DNA from: an uncultured Duncaniella sp.
GTDB taxonomy: Bacteria; Bacteroidota; Bacteroidia; Bacteroidales; Muribaculaceae
Length of the DNA: 64,000 nucleotides
NCBI GenBank assembly: GCA_910576785.1
Contig: CAJTJG010000006.1
Location: forward strand, 80,636 to 144,635
Direction of reading: 5' to 3'
Shown: positions 8,984 to 17,409 of the stretch, piece by piece
Numbering within the stretch: the first letter of the stretch is position 1
Layout of the letters: each line of letters starts with the position of its first letter
The notes under the pieces: model-generated
Told to the model about the DNA's origin: nothing
The model's input: the letters and a program-made list of their open reading frames with translations, nothing else
Database searches by the model: none
Program-made: the position numbers and the translations under genes

Positions 8984-10297
8984 ATGAAAGGCATCACCAA
9001 GCTTTCAGCAGCTATTCTGGCAGGGGCCACCGCGATATCGGCATACGCGTCCGATCCCCTTCGCTCCGTATCCATCGATTCTCTCGTCCAGGACCATAAG
9101 ATAATCTATGTTGGCAACGGGCAGGAGTCAGCCCACCCCGACTCAATACGATCCCTTGTAGAAAGATTCTATTACGATCAGTATCGTAGTTTTCAGGATC
9201 CGGCCGCGCCCTACTTCCTGTTCATGAGCCGTGATGCGAACCTCGCCATGGGTCTCGGAGGTGTGGTGAGAATGAGAGGATACTTTGATCCTGGCAACTC
9301 CATGCCCACTCCGGGATTCAACACATTCGACATCCCTATGGGCGACACACCCCTCAACCGCAATCACTTCGGCACAACCCCGGCCGGTACAGCTCTTTTC
9401 TTCCGCGTCATCGGACGCAACGCCAAGGTCGACACGTATCAACTGTACATACAAGCCAAATTCAACGGATACGGCTCTCGCGACTTCAAGCTATCCAAAG
9501 CCTACGCGCAGGTAGGCGACTGGACAATAGGTCTGGCCTCCTCGACATTTTCCGACGGCTCGGCCGAACCTCCTGTAGTCGATGCCAACGGCACCACCAT
9601 GAGCATGGACTTCTCGGCCGTCCTCATAAGATATCTCCACACATTCAAGAAGAGCGGCATATCAATCGCAGCCTCGGTGGAGACGCCCGAGATGTCGCTG
9701 CAATCCGAAGAGGGAGTCACCGCACAGCGCTCCACTACAATCCCTAATTTTGCTGCGATGATCCAGTGGGAATGGGCCCGCGACCAGCACATCCGCCTTA
9801 CGGCCATAACCCGCTTCCTGCCCTACCGCGACCTCATCAACAACACCAACCACACACCCGTAGGCTACGGACTGCAACTCTCCACAGTGTTCAACCCCAC
9901 ACCGTCGCTGACTGTATACGGCATGTTCAATGGCGGACGCTCGTACTCCAACGCCGGCGGAGAATTCCTGCTCAGTGACTATGATCTGGTGACTGACCCT
10001 GAGACCCCCGGGCGCCTGAAGACGCTACCCGGCTACAGCTACTATGTGGGACTCGGCTACCACTTCTCCCACAAGCTCTTCTCCACAGTTCAGGTGGGAC
10101 AAGGACGAACACTCAAAAATGGAGGACGACCCGACAGCGCCTACCGCTACGGCCTCTATGGAGCCGCCAACGTGTTCTACAACCTCACCCCTCGCATAAT
10201 GGTGGGCGCAGAGTTTAACTTCGGCAAACGATGCAATATAGACGGCTCACACCGCTGGGCCCGACGCATAGGAGCGATGTGCCAATTCTCATTCTGA
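8984..10297 (+). CDS. Outer-membrane beta-barrel porin (DcaP-like)
   Basis: The 437-residue protein begins with a Sec signal peptide (about 1-22, ending in SAYA) and ends in phenylalanine (CQFSF), the usual recognition feature for outer-membrane insertion. The body has many short alternating hydrophobic/aromatic strands, for example around residues 145-180, 205-225 and 355-437. After the signal comes an N-terminal segment of about 60 residues with helical, coiled-coil-like character (SIRSLVERFYYDQY). That pattern and the FLFMSRDANLAMGLGGVVRMRGYFD block resemble DcaP-like trimeric porins. The substrate is unknown. The gene appears monocistronic. Confidence 0.75.
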   Translation: MKGITKLSAAILAGATAISAYASDPLRSVSIDSLVQDHKIIYVGNGQESAHPDSIRSLVERFYYDQYRSFQDPAAPYFLFMSRDANLAMGLGGVVRMRGYFDPGNSMPTPGFNTFDIPMGDTPLNRNHFGTTPAGTALFFRVIGRNAKVDTYQLYIQAKFNGYGSRDFKLSKAYAQVGDWTIGLASSTFSDGSAEPPVVDANGTTMSMDFSAVLIRYLHTFKKSGISIAASVETPEMSLQSEEGVTAQRSTTIPNFAAMIQWEWARDQHIRLTAITRFLPYRDLINNTNHTPVGYGLQLSTVFNPTPSLTVYGMFNGGRSYSNAGGEFLLSDYDLVTDPETPGRLKTLPGYSYYVGLGYHFSHKLFSTVQVGQGRTLKNGGRPDSAYRYGLYGAANVFYNLTPRIMVGAEFNFGKRCNIDGSHRWARRIGAMCQFSF

Positions 10298-10315
10298 TAC
10301 GAATGTCAAAAAAAA

Positions 10316-10347
10316 TTTGGAAATTAAAATAAAAAGCACTAATTTTG
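10316..10347 (+). promoter_or_regulatory. Promoter of tRNA-Pro
   Basis: TTTG at 10316-10319, 20 bases, then TAATTTTG at 10340-10347. It is followed by a leader hairpin before the tRNA. Confidence 0.7.
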
Positions 10348-10385
10348 TGGTCGCAAAAAGGGACCAAATTCCTTTTGCGACCACA
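10346..10385 (+). promoter_or_regulatory. Leader hairpin between promoter and tRNA-Pro
   Basis: TGTGGTCGCAAAAAGG at 10346-10361 pairs with 10371-10385, with one bulged A and a 9-base loop. It starts at about the predicted transcription start, so it would form at the 5' end of the tRNA precursor. Confidence 0.5.
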
Positions 10386-10420
10386 GATCAAATCATACTT
10401 GATCAAAAAAAGAGCCAACT

Positions 10421-10493
10421 CGGGGTGTAGCACAGTTGGCAGCGCGCCACGTTCGGGACGTGGAGGTCGGAAGTTCGAGTCTTCTCACCCCGA
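10421..10493 (+). tRNA. tRNA-Pro (CGG)
   Basis: The 73-base sequence folds as a cloverleaf. It has a 7-bp acceptor stem (CGGGGTG/CACCCCG), an anticodon stem CCACG/CGTGG with loop TTCGGGA (anticodon CGG), and a T arm GGAAG-TTCGAGT-CTTCT. One A-C mismatch lies in the D stem. The CCA end is not encoded. A terminator follows at 10506. Confidence 0.93.
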
Positions 10494-10505
10494 CTCTTTT
10501 AAATC

Positions 10506-10537
10506 AAAGGCTGTAACTGAATCAGTTACAGCCTTTT
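10506..10537 (+). terminator. Terminator of tRNA-Pro
   Basis: A perfect 14-bp stem (AAAGGCTGTAACTG) with the 3-base loop AAT is followed by a short T-run. Confidence 0.8.
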
Positions 10538-10551
10538 ATTGAATTCAGCCG

Positions 10552-10585
10552 ATATGCCGGCGGGTAAGACTACCGGCCGGCATAT
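10552..10585. repeat. Inverted repeat upstream of 10687 gene
   Basis: ATATGCCGGC at 10552-10561 is repeated inverted at 10576-10585 across 14 bases. It lies 66 bases upstream of a -7 element, so it could be an operator or the remnant of a second terminator. Confidence 0.4.
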
Positions 10586-10650
10586 TAAAATATCGTTATT
10601 TTTTGGTGAGGCGGCGATATTATCGCACCTTTTTGGCGATCAGACAGTGG

Positions 10651-10658
10651 TAACTTTG
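10651..10658 (+). promoter_or_regulatory. -7 element of the 10687 gene
   Basis: TAACTTTG fits the Bacteroidetes -7 consensus, 28 bases before the ATG. No well-spaced -33 element is seen. Confidence 0.5.
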
Positions 10659-10686
10659 CAGAAAATCATCTAAACTCAGAAAAAAT

Positions 10687-11163
10687 ATGAAGACTGCAAA
10701 GTGGGACAAGCCGCTGTCAAAGCGTGCGTATGACAAGATCAAAGAGAAGGCTCTTATCGGCGTGACCATAGCCGGCCGCGAGGATGACTTCGAAGAGTTT
10801 GTAGAGACTATCGACAAATACATCGACACCGGAAAGATCATATTGCCATGGTATGATCGTCACGATATATATGATATAATTTTCAATCTTATCAAGGATG
10901 ATATAGATCAGGCTATCCGCAGGTCGAAGGCTGCGCGTGAACGTGCGGCCGCCAGACGCAATGGCAGGAAAGAATGTGTGGACAATTTACTGACGGATGA
11001 AGCCAGCGACATCTCTAACGCCGGCTCAGGCTCCATGAATACCAGTCGGATAGCTCAGAATGAAAACCCTCATCCCTGCCCCAGCTCCAACGCTGGACAA
11101 GCGAGAGATGTAGGCCCAAGATACGCCAAAATGGACGGACAGATCACCAATTCTGATTCTTGA
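10687..11163 (+). CDS. Hypothetical protein
   Basis: I do not recognise this 158-residue protein. Residues 1-95 are charged and probably helical, with an EEFVETIDKYIDTGK stretch and a YDIIFNLIKDDIDQAIRR segment. The latter loosely recalls DUF6291-type phage or plasmid proteins, a weak resemblance. Residues 85-105 are Arg/Ala-rich and basic, which would suit nucleic-acid binding. The last 50 residues are low-complexity. It has its own -7 element, starts about 190 bases after tRNA-Pro, and its end overlaps the convergent LuxR gene by 20 bases. Confidence 0.6.
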   Translation: MKTAKWDKPLSKRAYDKIKEKALIGVTIAGREDDFEEFVETIDKYIDTGKIILPWYDRHDIYDIIFNLIKDDIDQAIRRSKAARERAAARRNGRKECVDNLLTDEASDISNAGSGSMNTSRIAQNENPHPCPSSNAGQARDVGPRYAKMDGQITNSDS

Positions 11164-11716
11164 TATCCTCTATATTCACCAGGCCTGTGGCTATGGCATA
11201 GATGGTGAGACCGGCCGGCGAGTGTATGCTCAGTTTGGAGGCTATGTTGCGTCTGTGCGTCATGACAGTATTCACCGACACACTCATCTCGGAAGCGATC
11301 TCCTTATTGGATAGTCCGTTGACTATGCCCATCACTACATCCCGTTCCCGCGGGCTGAGTTCATCGGTAGGTGCGGCAGAAGATGTCCGGTCTTCATCGC
11401 GATTACTGATCATTTTGGTCATAGCTGCGATAATATCGACCGAACTGTCAGTCACATATATGCATCCGTCAAATTTTGATGCCTGCGTCTTGGTCAGCAG
11501 TGAATACGCCGCACAGACAACAGGAGAGCCATATGTGTCTCTGATAGATTGTACCGACTCCGCAGATTCAGCGCCGACAACAACAAGCGAGACGGATACT
11601 CCTGGCTTCGGATCGGTCGACACTGTCACGCCGGCTATAGACTCAAGTATCGAACGCAATCCCTCACGGACCACATCCTCACTGATGTTCAATACTATGA
11701 CTCGGCGCTTTGACAT
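11144..11716 (-). CDS. LuxR/NarL-type regulator with degenerate receiver
   Basis: From the ATG at 11716 the protein has 190 residues. The C-terminal 60 are a clear LuxR-type helix-turn-helix (LSPRERDVVMGIVNGLSNKE, then TVMTHRRNIASKL). The N-terminal 110 residues have a receiver-like strand/helix rhythm, but the phospho-accepting aspartate after strand 3 is absent (SLVVVGAES) and the acidic pair is not evident, so control by phosphorylation is doubtful. A TTG at 11728 would overlap the stop of the hemerythrin gene as TTGA and is an alternative start. It is last in an operon with DUF5606 and hemerythrin genes and may regulate that operon or an oxidative/nitrosative response (inference). Confidence 0.8.
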   Translation of the reverse strand: MSKRRVIVLNISEDVVREGLRSILESIAGVTVSTDPKPGVSVSLVVVGAESAESVQSIRDTYGSPVVCAAYSLLTKTQASKFDGCIYVTDSSVDIIAAMTKMISNRDEDRTSSAAPTDELSPRERDVVMGIVNGLSNKEIASEMSVSVNTVMTHRRNIASKLSIHSPAGLTIYAIATGLVNIEDIKNQNW

Positions 11717-11724
11717 GGGACGGA

Positions 11725-12411
11725 TCAATATCGGCTCTCGAGTTTACGGACAAGCGGCACAAGTATGCGCTCCTCTATCTGGGAATGCGATTTCAGGTCA
11801 TCCTCACAATTATATATGTCCACCAGCGCGTCATACATCTTGTAGGGCACAGAGGTACTGTAGTATCTAAGGATGATATTCTTGAGCTCATTCAACTTCT
11901 CCTCAGCCCCGTGGTCGTGCTGACGGCTGAAGACATCAGAGCTGTAGCCTGTCGGCAGCTTACCCTCTGTGAGACTGCGGACGTATGGAAACAGATGATG
12001 CTCCTCGCTCTGAAAATGCTCCTCCACGCCCTTCACATAGTCGTCGAAATACCTGACAATGATAGGATTGATGTCATTGTGCCTCGGGTCAAGCGCAGCC
12101 ACGAGATTGGCCCTGATATGCGGTATCTTGTATCGGAGATAATAGTCGTGGGAATTGTGGAGGAAGAAAGCGACATCCGAGGGAGACACCTTGTCGAGCA
12201 GCGCACCATCTATCTCTCCGGTCATGAGGAAATTGACCACCAGAAGAAAAACGTCAGCATTGATACCGGAGTCCCTGCACAACTCTCCGATGGTCTTGCT
12301 GCCGAATCCAAGGGGGAGCGAGAAGCGGCTGAGCACAGGCAGGATGTCGTAGTCGGCCTCGATGAGGTCGACCACGCTATCCGCATGTGTGAATATTCTT
12401 TTTGCAGCCAC
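11725..12411 (-). CDS. Hemerythrin-domain protein (RIC/ScdA-like)
   Basis: The protein has 228 residues and starts with GTG; a stop codon lies two codons upstream and no alternative ATG is nearby. The first 80 residues resemble the small N-terminal domain of the RIC/YtfE/ScdA family, but no obvious cysteine pair is present. Residues 90-225 form a four-helix hemerythrin domain. Iron-ligand motifs are visible: HIRANL, EEHFQSEEHHLFPYV, RQHDHG and SHSQIEERILVPLV. Relatives repair iron-sulfur clusters damaged by nitric oxide or oxygen, or sense those gases; which applies here is not decidable. It sits between the DUF5606 and LuxR genes. Confidence 0.85.
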   Translation of the reverse strand: MAAKRIFTHADSVVDLIEADYDILPVLSRFSLPLGFGSKTIGELCRDSGINADVFLLVVNFLMTGEIDGALLDKVSPSDVAFFLHNSHDYYLRYKIPHIRANLVAALDPRHNDINPIIVRYFDDYVKGVEEHFQSEEHHLFPYVRSLTEGKLPTGYSSDVFSRQHDHGAEEKLNELKNIILRYYSTSVPYKMYDALVDIYNCEDDLKSHSQIEERILVPLVRKLESRY

Positions 12412-12443
12412 GATCGGTCAAGGGGTTGGATTTGGACAGACGC

Positions 12444-12869
12444 TTACTCGGCTGCGTCCTCAGTCTTGGACTCTTCCTCAGCCTCGGCAAAGTCTGTGAT
12501 ACCGGCGGCAAGGAGAAGATTGTACCAGCTGAAAAGCTTTTTGATATCCGTGGTATATACCCTCTCACGGTCAAAATTGGGGAGGATCTCACCAAAATAT
12601 TCGCGGATGTTTTCGTCGCTACCAAGGGACTTCACATCGACGGGCTTGCCCTCTGTCTTAGCCTTGAGCGATTCGAGCACATCGGCCAGAGGAGCGTCAT
12701 CCTCGGTGGTATACATGGAGATGTCACCGAGCGAGATCACTTTGTCATGAGCATATGCGGGAGTACGTTTTCCCGTGCCGAGAGCCTCGACGATGAGCAT
12801 GTTCTTGCCACGGTTGACGAGACGGAACAGTCCCGGTCGGCCGGATATTGAAAGTATTGTCTTGAGCAT
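12444..12869 (-). CDS. DUF5606 domain protein
   Basis: This is a conserved Bacteroidetes protein of unknown function, 141 residues long. The first 60 residues carry the family pattern LKTILSISGRPGLFRLV, then a VEAL segment, a KR motif, and LGDISMYT with an acidic continuation. The C-terminal third is helical and ends in an acidic tail. It is first in the operon with the hemerythrin and LuxR genes, 32 bases ahead of the GTG of the former, with a full-consensus promoter upstream. Confidence 0.8.
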   Translation of the reverse strand: MLKTILSISGRPGLFRLVNRGKNMLIVEALGTGKRTPAYAHDKVISLGDISMYTTEDDAPLADVLESLKAKTEGKPVDVKSLGSDENIREYFGEILPNFDRERVYTTDIKKLFSWYNLLLAAGITDFAEAEEESKTEDAAE

Positions 12870-12917
12870 TGGTTTATTATAGTTGTGTATGATTTTACAA
12901 CATTGTTTTAGTTAATG

Positions 12918-12949
12918 CAAAGGTAGGCAATCCACCATTATGCTCCAAA
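12918..12949 (-). promoter_or_regulatory. Promoter of the DUF5606-hemerythrin-LuxR operon
   Basis: On the minus strand, TTTG (12949-12946), 20 bases and TACCTTTG (12925-12918) match the consensus fully. It lies in the short gap behind the MATE gene. Confidence 0.75.
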
Positions 12950-12953
12950 CGGC

Positions 12954-14342
12954 TTAGGAAATTTTCACAATCGGAGAAAGCTCTTCCCGACGGGAAAGCT
13001 GTCTAAGCAGCCATCCCACCATGACGGTGGTGACCAGTGTGGCACACACATCCGAAGCGGGGAAGGACCACCATATGCCGAGAAGCTCATAGCGAGGGGG
13101 CAACAGCAACAGGAGAGGTATCAGGAAAATGACCTGGCGGGCGAGCGACAGGAATATCGACGCGCCGGCTTTGCCGAGCGACTGGAAGAGCGTAGTGGAT
13201 ACCACCTGGAATCCCACCACCATAAATGCCGGCATCGAATTGCGAAGACATGTGGCGGTGACCTCTATAAGACCGGCATCGCGCGTGAATGCCCTCGCGA
13301 TCTCGTCAGGGAACAGCAGACCGACGAGCTGGCCGGTAGTGACAACGACCGTAGCAGCGGCCACTGCGATCCAGTAGGTGGACTTGAGGCGGTCCAGTCT
13401 TCCTGCGCCGTAGTTATAGCCTATTATAGGCTGCATGCCCTGACATATACCCACCACGACCATGGTCATCAATGAGGTATAGGAAGTGAATATACCAGCC
13501 GCCCCTACGGCTATATCCCCACCATGGATATATAGCGTCTTGTTGATGATGACATTGATGAAACATGCGGCGGCGTTGACCAGCGACGGGGCTGCGCCGA
13601 TGGATATGATGGACAGTATGATCTTAAGCTTGGGTCGGTATATGGAGATATCGCGGGTAAAATGCAGGGTGCTGCGTCTGTCAACGAAATGACGCATGAC
13701 AAACAGCGCCGAAACAGCCATGGAGATATCCGTGGCGATAGCAGCGCCCTTGATCCCCCACTCCATCACAAAAATGAAGAACGGGGCAAGCACCACATTG
13801 ACGCCCGCTCCTATAAACATGGTGACCATGGCCTTGACAGGATAGCCCGACACGCGCATGAAATTATTGAATGTAAAGGCAAAGTTGGTCATGAACATAC
13901 CCGGAAGGATATACATCATGAAATCCCTGGCATAGGGAAGCGTGACCTCACTTGCGCCGAACGCCACCAATATATCATCCATGAATATGGCGAACATGGA
14001 CAGATAGCACACTATGACTATCGACAACAGTGTCAGGGCATTGCCCAGCGCGCGCCTCGCGCCCTGATGATCGCCGGCGCCAAGCAATATCGAGATCCTC
14101 GCCGAACCGCCCGCTCCGATAAGCACTCCGAGAGCCGCCGACAGGTTCATCACCGGAAACGTGATGGCAAGCCCGGCGATGGCCTCGGGCCCTACTCCCT
14201 GACCGATGAATATGCGGTCGACAATATTGTAGAGCGACATGACAAGCATCCCCACCACCGCAGGCAGGCAGTATTTCCATAGCAGCCGTCCCGGCGACAG
14301 CCGGGTCAATTCTTCGAGCTTTTCCGATTCTGTTCTTTCCAT
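12954..14342 (-). CDS. MATE-family efflux transporter
   Basis: The 462-residue inner-membrane protein has twelve predicted membrane segments in two six-helix halves. It begins with a conserved LWKYCLPAVVGMLVMSLYNI segment, then DRIFIGQGVGPEAIAGLAI; the second half includes GICQGMQPIIGYNYGAG. These are hallmarks of multidrug/sodium or proton antiporters of the MATE group, near the MepA/DinF branch. The substrate is unknown. The ATG at 14342 is backed by a -7 element on the minus strand at 14350-14357. Confidence 0.9.
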   Translation of the reverse strand: MERTESEKLEELTRLSPGRLLWKYCLPAVVGMLVMSLYNIVDRIFIGQGVGPEAIAGLAITFPVMNLSAALGVLIGAGGSARISILLGAGDHQGARRALGNALTLLSIVIVCYLSMFAIFMDDILVAFGASEVTLPYARDFMMYILPGMFMTNFAFTFNNFMRVSGYPVKAMVTMFIGAGVNVVLAPFFIFVMEWGIKGAAIATDISMAVSALFVMRHFVDRRSTLHFTRDISIYRPKLKIILSIISIGAAPSLVNAAACFINVIINKTLYIHGGDIAVGAAGIFTSYTSLMTMVVVGICQGMQPIIGYNYGAGRLDRLKSTYWIAVAAATVVVTTGQLVGLLFPDEIARAFTRDAGLIEVTATCLRNSMPAFMVVGFQVVSTTLFQSLGKAGASIFLSLARQVIFLIPLLLLLPPRYELLGIWWSFPASDVCATLVTTVMVGWLLRQLSRREELSPIVKIS

Positions 14343-14349
14343 ACACCTG

Positions 14350-14357
14350 CAAAATTA
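14350..14357 (-). promoter_or_regulatory. -7 element of the MATE gene
   Basis: TAATTTTG on the minus strand lies 8 bases before the ATG, implying a very short leader. No clear -33 partner is seen. Confidence 0.45.
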
Positions 14358-14406
14358 CCTAAAAATAATCTAAATTTGGCCGTAGCTGACTTTTTTAACA
14401 AAAATT

Positions 14407-14438
14407 CTTGCTTTTGAGCGAATAAAACACTAATTTTG
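14407..14438 (+). promoter_or_regulatory. Promoter of rplU-rpmA
   Basis: CTTG (14407-14410), 20 bases and TAATTTTG (14431-14438). The leader before rplU is about 80 bases. Confidence 0.7.
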
Positions 14439-14525
14439 CATCCGAATTTTGCCGTATCGGGCTCCAATAAGAGCTGACCACAGTCAACCGCCCGACGGAA
14501 TTAACTGTAATCCAATCAATAACAG

Positions 14526-14846
14526 ATGTACGCAATTGTAGAAATTCAGGGACAGCAGTTCAAGGCAGAGGCCGAGAAGTTCCTGTATGTACACTATCTC
14601 GGCGAAGCTGTCAAAGAAGGTGACAAGGTTGAGTTCGACCGTGTGCTCCTCGCTGAAGCCGACGATGCAGTGAAAGTAGGTGCTCCCACCGTAGAGGGCG
14701 CCAAAGTAGTATGCGAGGTGCTCGAACCCCTCGTGAAAGGTGAGAAGGTAATCGTCTTCAAGAAGAAACGCCGCAAAGGCTATCGCCGCAAGAACGGTCA
14801 CCGCCAGTACTTCACCAAGGTGTTAATTAAAGAAGTTGTAGCTTAA
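14526..14846 (+). CDS. rplU: 50S ribosomal protein L21
   Basis: L21 binds 23S rRNA in the large subunit. The 106 residues start MYAIVEIQGQQF and carry the conserved basic KKRRKGYRRKNGHRQ segment near residues 80-95, as in the family (about 103 residues). rpmA follows after 22 bases, the usual bacterial gene pair. Confidence 0.97.
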   Translation: MYAIVEIQGQQFKAEAEKFLYVHYLGEAVKEGDKVEFDRVLLAEADDAVKVGAPTVEGAKVVCEVLEPLVKGEKVIVFKKKRRKGYRRKNGHRQYFTKVLIKEVVA

Positions 14847-14868
14847 CCCCCAAAAATCAGAAAAAGAA

Positions 14869-15129
14869 ATGGCACATAAAAAAGGTGTCGGCAGTTCGAA
14901 GAACGGCCGTGAGTCAGAAAGCAAACGACTCGGTGTTAAGATTTTCGGTGGTCAGTACTGCAAGGCTGGCAACATCATCAAGCGTCAGCGTGGCACAGTG
15001 CATCATCCCGGTCTCAATGTAGGCATGGGCAAGGATCACACTCTCTTCGCTCTCATCGACGGTGTTGTTGTATTCACCGAGGGCAAGGAAGGCCGCAAGT
15101 TCATCAACGTGAAGCCTGCCGAGGCATAA
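14869..15129 (+). CDS. rpmA: 50S ribosomal protein L27
   Basis: L27 lies near the peptidyl-transferase centre. The 86 residues start MAHKKGVGSSKNGRES with the usual N-terminal tail and no Firmicutes-type cleaved extension. The SKRLGVKIFGGQ and GNIIKRQRGT motifs are intact. A long hairpin follows, separating it from the convergent fbp. Confidence 0.97.
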   Translation: MAHKKGVGSSKNGRESESKRLGVKIFGGQYCKAGNIIKRQRGTVHHPGLNVGMGKDHTLFALIDGVVVFTEGKEGRKFINVKPAEA

Positions 15130-15168
15130 CAATCGCCTCAAATCCTGCTCAGACAGCAACGATTAACG

Positions 15169-15207
15169 AGTGCGGCGATATCCTGATTGTCAGGATATCG
15201 CCGCACT
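15169..15207. terminator. Bidirectional hairpin between rpmA and fbp
   Basis: A perfect 17-bp stem (15169-15185 with 15191-15207) has the 5-base loop ATTGT. No strong T-run follows on either side, but its place between convergent genes fits termination. Confidence 0.6.
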
Positions 15208-15238
15208 GCTTATGTCATATCTGGCCAATGCAAGCGGA

Positions 15239-17245
15239 TCATGCTTCCGGCGCACGCTCCTTTATGATGCCGTTGCGGAAAGCGAACAGCAACTCGGACA
15301 ACTCGTCGATCTGCCCCTGGAGCACGGCACCCATGTCGGTGTCGCGCACACACACGCGGCGCGACGTCTGCTCCACCATCTTGGTCGATCCGACGATATC
15401 GGTGCCATTGGCTATGGCCTCCTCCACTGAGTTGAAGGGTTCGTGCTCCACAAGTTCGAAGTTGCTGCTGTGGTATATGAGAGTATATCCGGCTATCCCG
15501 GTGGTCTTGTGATAGGCTTTGGCAAATCCGCCGTCTATGACCATGAGTTTTCCGTTTGCGCGGAGAGGACTCTCGCCCTTTCCTGTGCGCACAGGCACAT
15601 GGCCATTGATGATATGACGCTGATCACCCTTCACAGAGAATTCATCGAGTATCATATCCACTACCTTCTCATCGTTTCTGAGAGTATAATAGTGCCCCTT
15701 CTCCTCTCTTGCCGCCTCGGGATCGGCCACAAAATAGCGCTCGAAGGTGGTCATGCGGTTTTTGTCGAACAGCGGTGAGTCCGGGCCACACCACATATAC
15801 CAGTAATAATCGCGGGCGAGCGAGCGCTCGTCGGCGGGAGTGTCATTGTTGAATGCCGACCGCAGGAGCATGTCTATGCGATCCATCAGAGCACGACCGT
15901 GGTATGTGGCGCCGGCCACTTCGACATCTTTCAGCGAGCCATCGGCATTCATCGGCATCGAAGCGTGGTAGAGCAGATTGGAGTTGTAGACGCCATACAT
16001 GCCGCCATGCGAGAGCAACAGATCCATATGGCGCCGCAACTGTGTGCTCGACACAAAGGAGCGGTGCAACTTGTGGAGCAGATGAAGCTCTTCTCTGGTG
16101 AGCACATATGGATCGGCTGGATCGACCGTGGGCATATTGAAGTCCTTCATGGCATAGATCTTGCCATCTATCTCAACGGTGCCGTCCGTGAAATTCACCT
16201 TGTCGAGCAATCTGCGCGACGACATACCCCATTCGGGATGTGCCTCCACCATAGCGCCCTCAAGCTTGAACTGGATCACACTTATGGCCTTGTGCATCTT
16301 GGCCATAAGACGCAGTGTCTTCTCCGAGTGCTGTACATCGCCGGCAAGAGGTTTGGGCTTGAAACACTCGCATTCGTCATCGGCATAGGTCTCCATGGCG
16401 AAAGTGGCGAGAGGAAGGAGGTTGATGGCATAACCGTCCTCTAGAGTTGCAAGATTGCCATAGCGGAGCGATATGCGCAACACATTGGCTATGCAGCAGT
16501 CGTTGCCTGCCGCCGCTCCCATCCACAGAATATCGTGATTGCCCCATTGAATATCCCACTTGCGGTACTGCGCGAGAGTCTCCATGATATGATGCGCACC
16601 CGGACCGCGGTCAAAGATATCGCCAAGTATGTGAAGACGGTCGATGGACAGCCGCTGTATGACATTGCACATCGCCACGATGAACTTATCGGCCTGTCCT
16701 GTGGATATGATCGTCTCGATGATGCGGTTGAAGTAGGCCTGTTTGTCATAGTCGGACGGGGACTCATGAAGGAGCTCCTCTATTATATAGGCGAATTCCT
16801 TGGGGAGCGCCTTGCGGACTTTGGATCGCGTGTATTTCGAAGATACGCTCTGGAGCACGCTTACAAGCTGATGGAGAGTGATGTTGTAGAAGTCCTCGGG
16901 ATTCGGCTCCGTGTCATGTATCTCCTGCAATTTCTCCTCGGGATAATATATAAGGGCGCAGAGCTGGCGTATCTGTTTCTCGCGTAGCGACTTCCCGAAG
17001 AGGTCAGTCACCTTGCGCTTTATATTGCCCGAGGCATTTTTGAGCAGATGCCTGAAAGCCTCGTGTTCACCGTGGAGATCGGCTACAAAATGCTCGGTTC
17101 CCTTTGGCAGATTAAGGATAGCCTCGAGATTTATGATTTCGGTACTTGCAGCGCTGACCGTCGGAAATGTCTGCGCGAGCAGTTCAAGTATGCGGCGGTC
17201 ATTCTCTATATTCGATATATTCGGTTTTGTTTCTAAAGCGACCAT
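15239..17245 (-). CDS. fbp: Fructose-1,6-bisphosphatase, class III
   Basis: This gluconeogenic enzyme hydrolyses fructose 1,6-bisphosphate. At 668 residues it has the length of the large class III type found in Firmicutes and Bacteroidetes, unrelated to class I Fbp. Calcineurin-like metal-site motifs are visible: FVADLHGEHEAF (53-64), GDIFDRGPGAH (about 204), WGNHDILW (about 233) and INGHVPVR near the C-terminal third. The ATG at 17245 is followed by a variable N-terminus. A -7-like element lies upstream at 17308-17315. Confidence 0.93.
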   Translation of the reverse strand: MVALETKPNISNIENDRRILELLAQTFPTVSAASTEIINLEAILNLPKGTEHFVADLHGEHEAFRHLLKNASGNIKRKVTDLFGKSLREKQIRQLCALIYYPEEKLQEIHDTEPNPEDFYNITLHQLVSVLQSVSSKYTRSKVRKALPKEFAYIIEELLHESPSDYDKQAYFNRIIETIISTGQADKFIVAMCNVIQRLSIDRLHILGDIFDRGPGAHHIMETLAQYRKWDIQWGNHDILWMGAAAGNDCCIANVLRISLRYGNLATLEDGYAINLLPLATFAMETYADDECECFKPKPLAGDVQHSEKTLRLMAKMHKAISVIQFKLEGAMVEAHPEWGMSSRRLLDKVNFTDGTVEIDGKIYAMKDFNMPTVDPADPYVLTREELHLLHKLHRSFVSSTQLRRHMDLLLSHGGMYGVYNSNLLYHASMPMNADGSLKDVEVAGATYHGRALMDRIDMLLRSAFNNDTPADERSLARDYYWYMWCGPDSPLFDKNRMTTFERYFVADPEAAREEKGHYYTLRNDEKVVDMILDEFSVKGDQRHIINGHVPVRTGKGESPLRANGKLMVIDGGFAKAYHKTTGIAGYTLIYHSSNFELVEHEPFNSVEEAIANGTDIVGSTKMVEQTSRRVCVRDTDMGAVLQGQIDELSELLFAFRNGIIKERAPEA

Positions 17246-17307
17246 TTAAGCGGATGTTTTGAAAACGTGGTGTCGACATCGGCCGGAGAGATGCCGGTGA
17301 CGGGACA

Positions 17308-17315
17308 CAAATATA
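17308..17315 (-). promoter_or_regulatory. -7 element of fbp
   Basis: TATATTTG on the minus strand fits the TAnnTTTG consensus, 62 bases before the ATG. The -33 partner is not well spaced. Confidence 0.45.
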
Positions 17316-17359
17316 CGAAGTTTTTTTCGCCCACCTTCAATAATATCAAAAATAATTAC

Positions 17360-17367
17360 TAATTTTG
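17360..17367 (+). promoter_or_regulatory. -7 element of nusB
   Basis: TAATTTTG, 42 bases before the chosen ATG. The next bases (CATCCGAATC) resemble those after the rplU -7 element. Confidence 0.5.
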
Positions 17368-17409
17368 CATCCGAATCAACTAAGCAATTCAAGAAGCTCT
17401 TTAAGAATT

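Noticed and set aside
11710..12750. A 346-codon plus-strand frame across the hemerythrin and DUF5606 genes
   Set aside because: Both minus-strand genes have recognised domains and a promoter; the frame crosses their junction.
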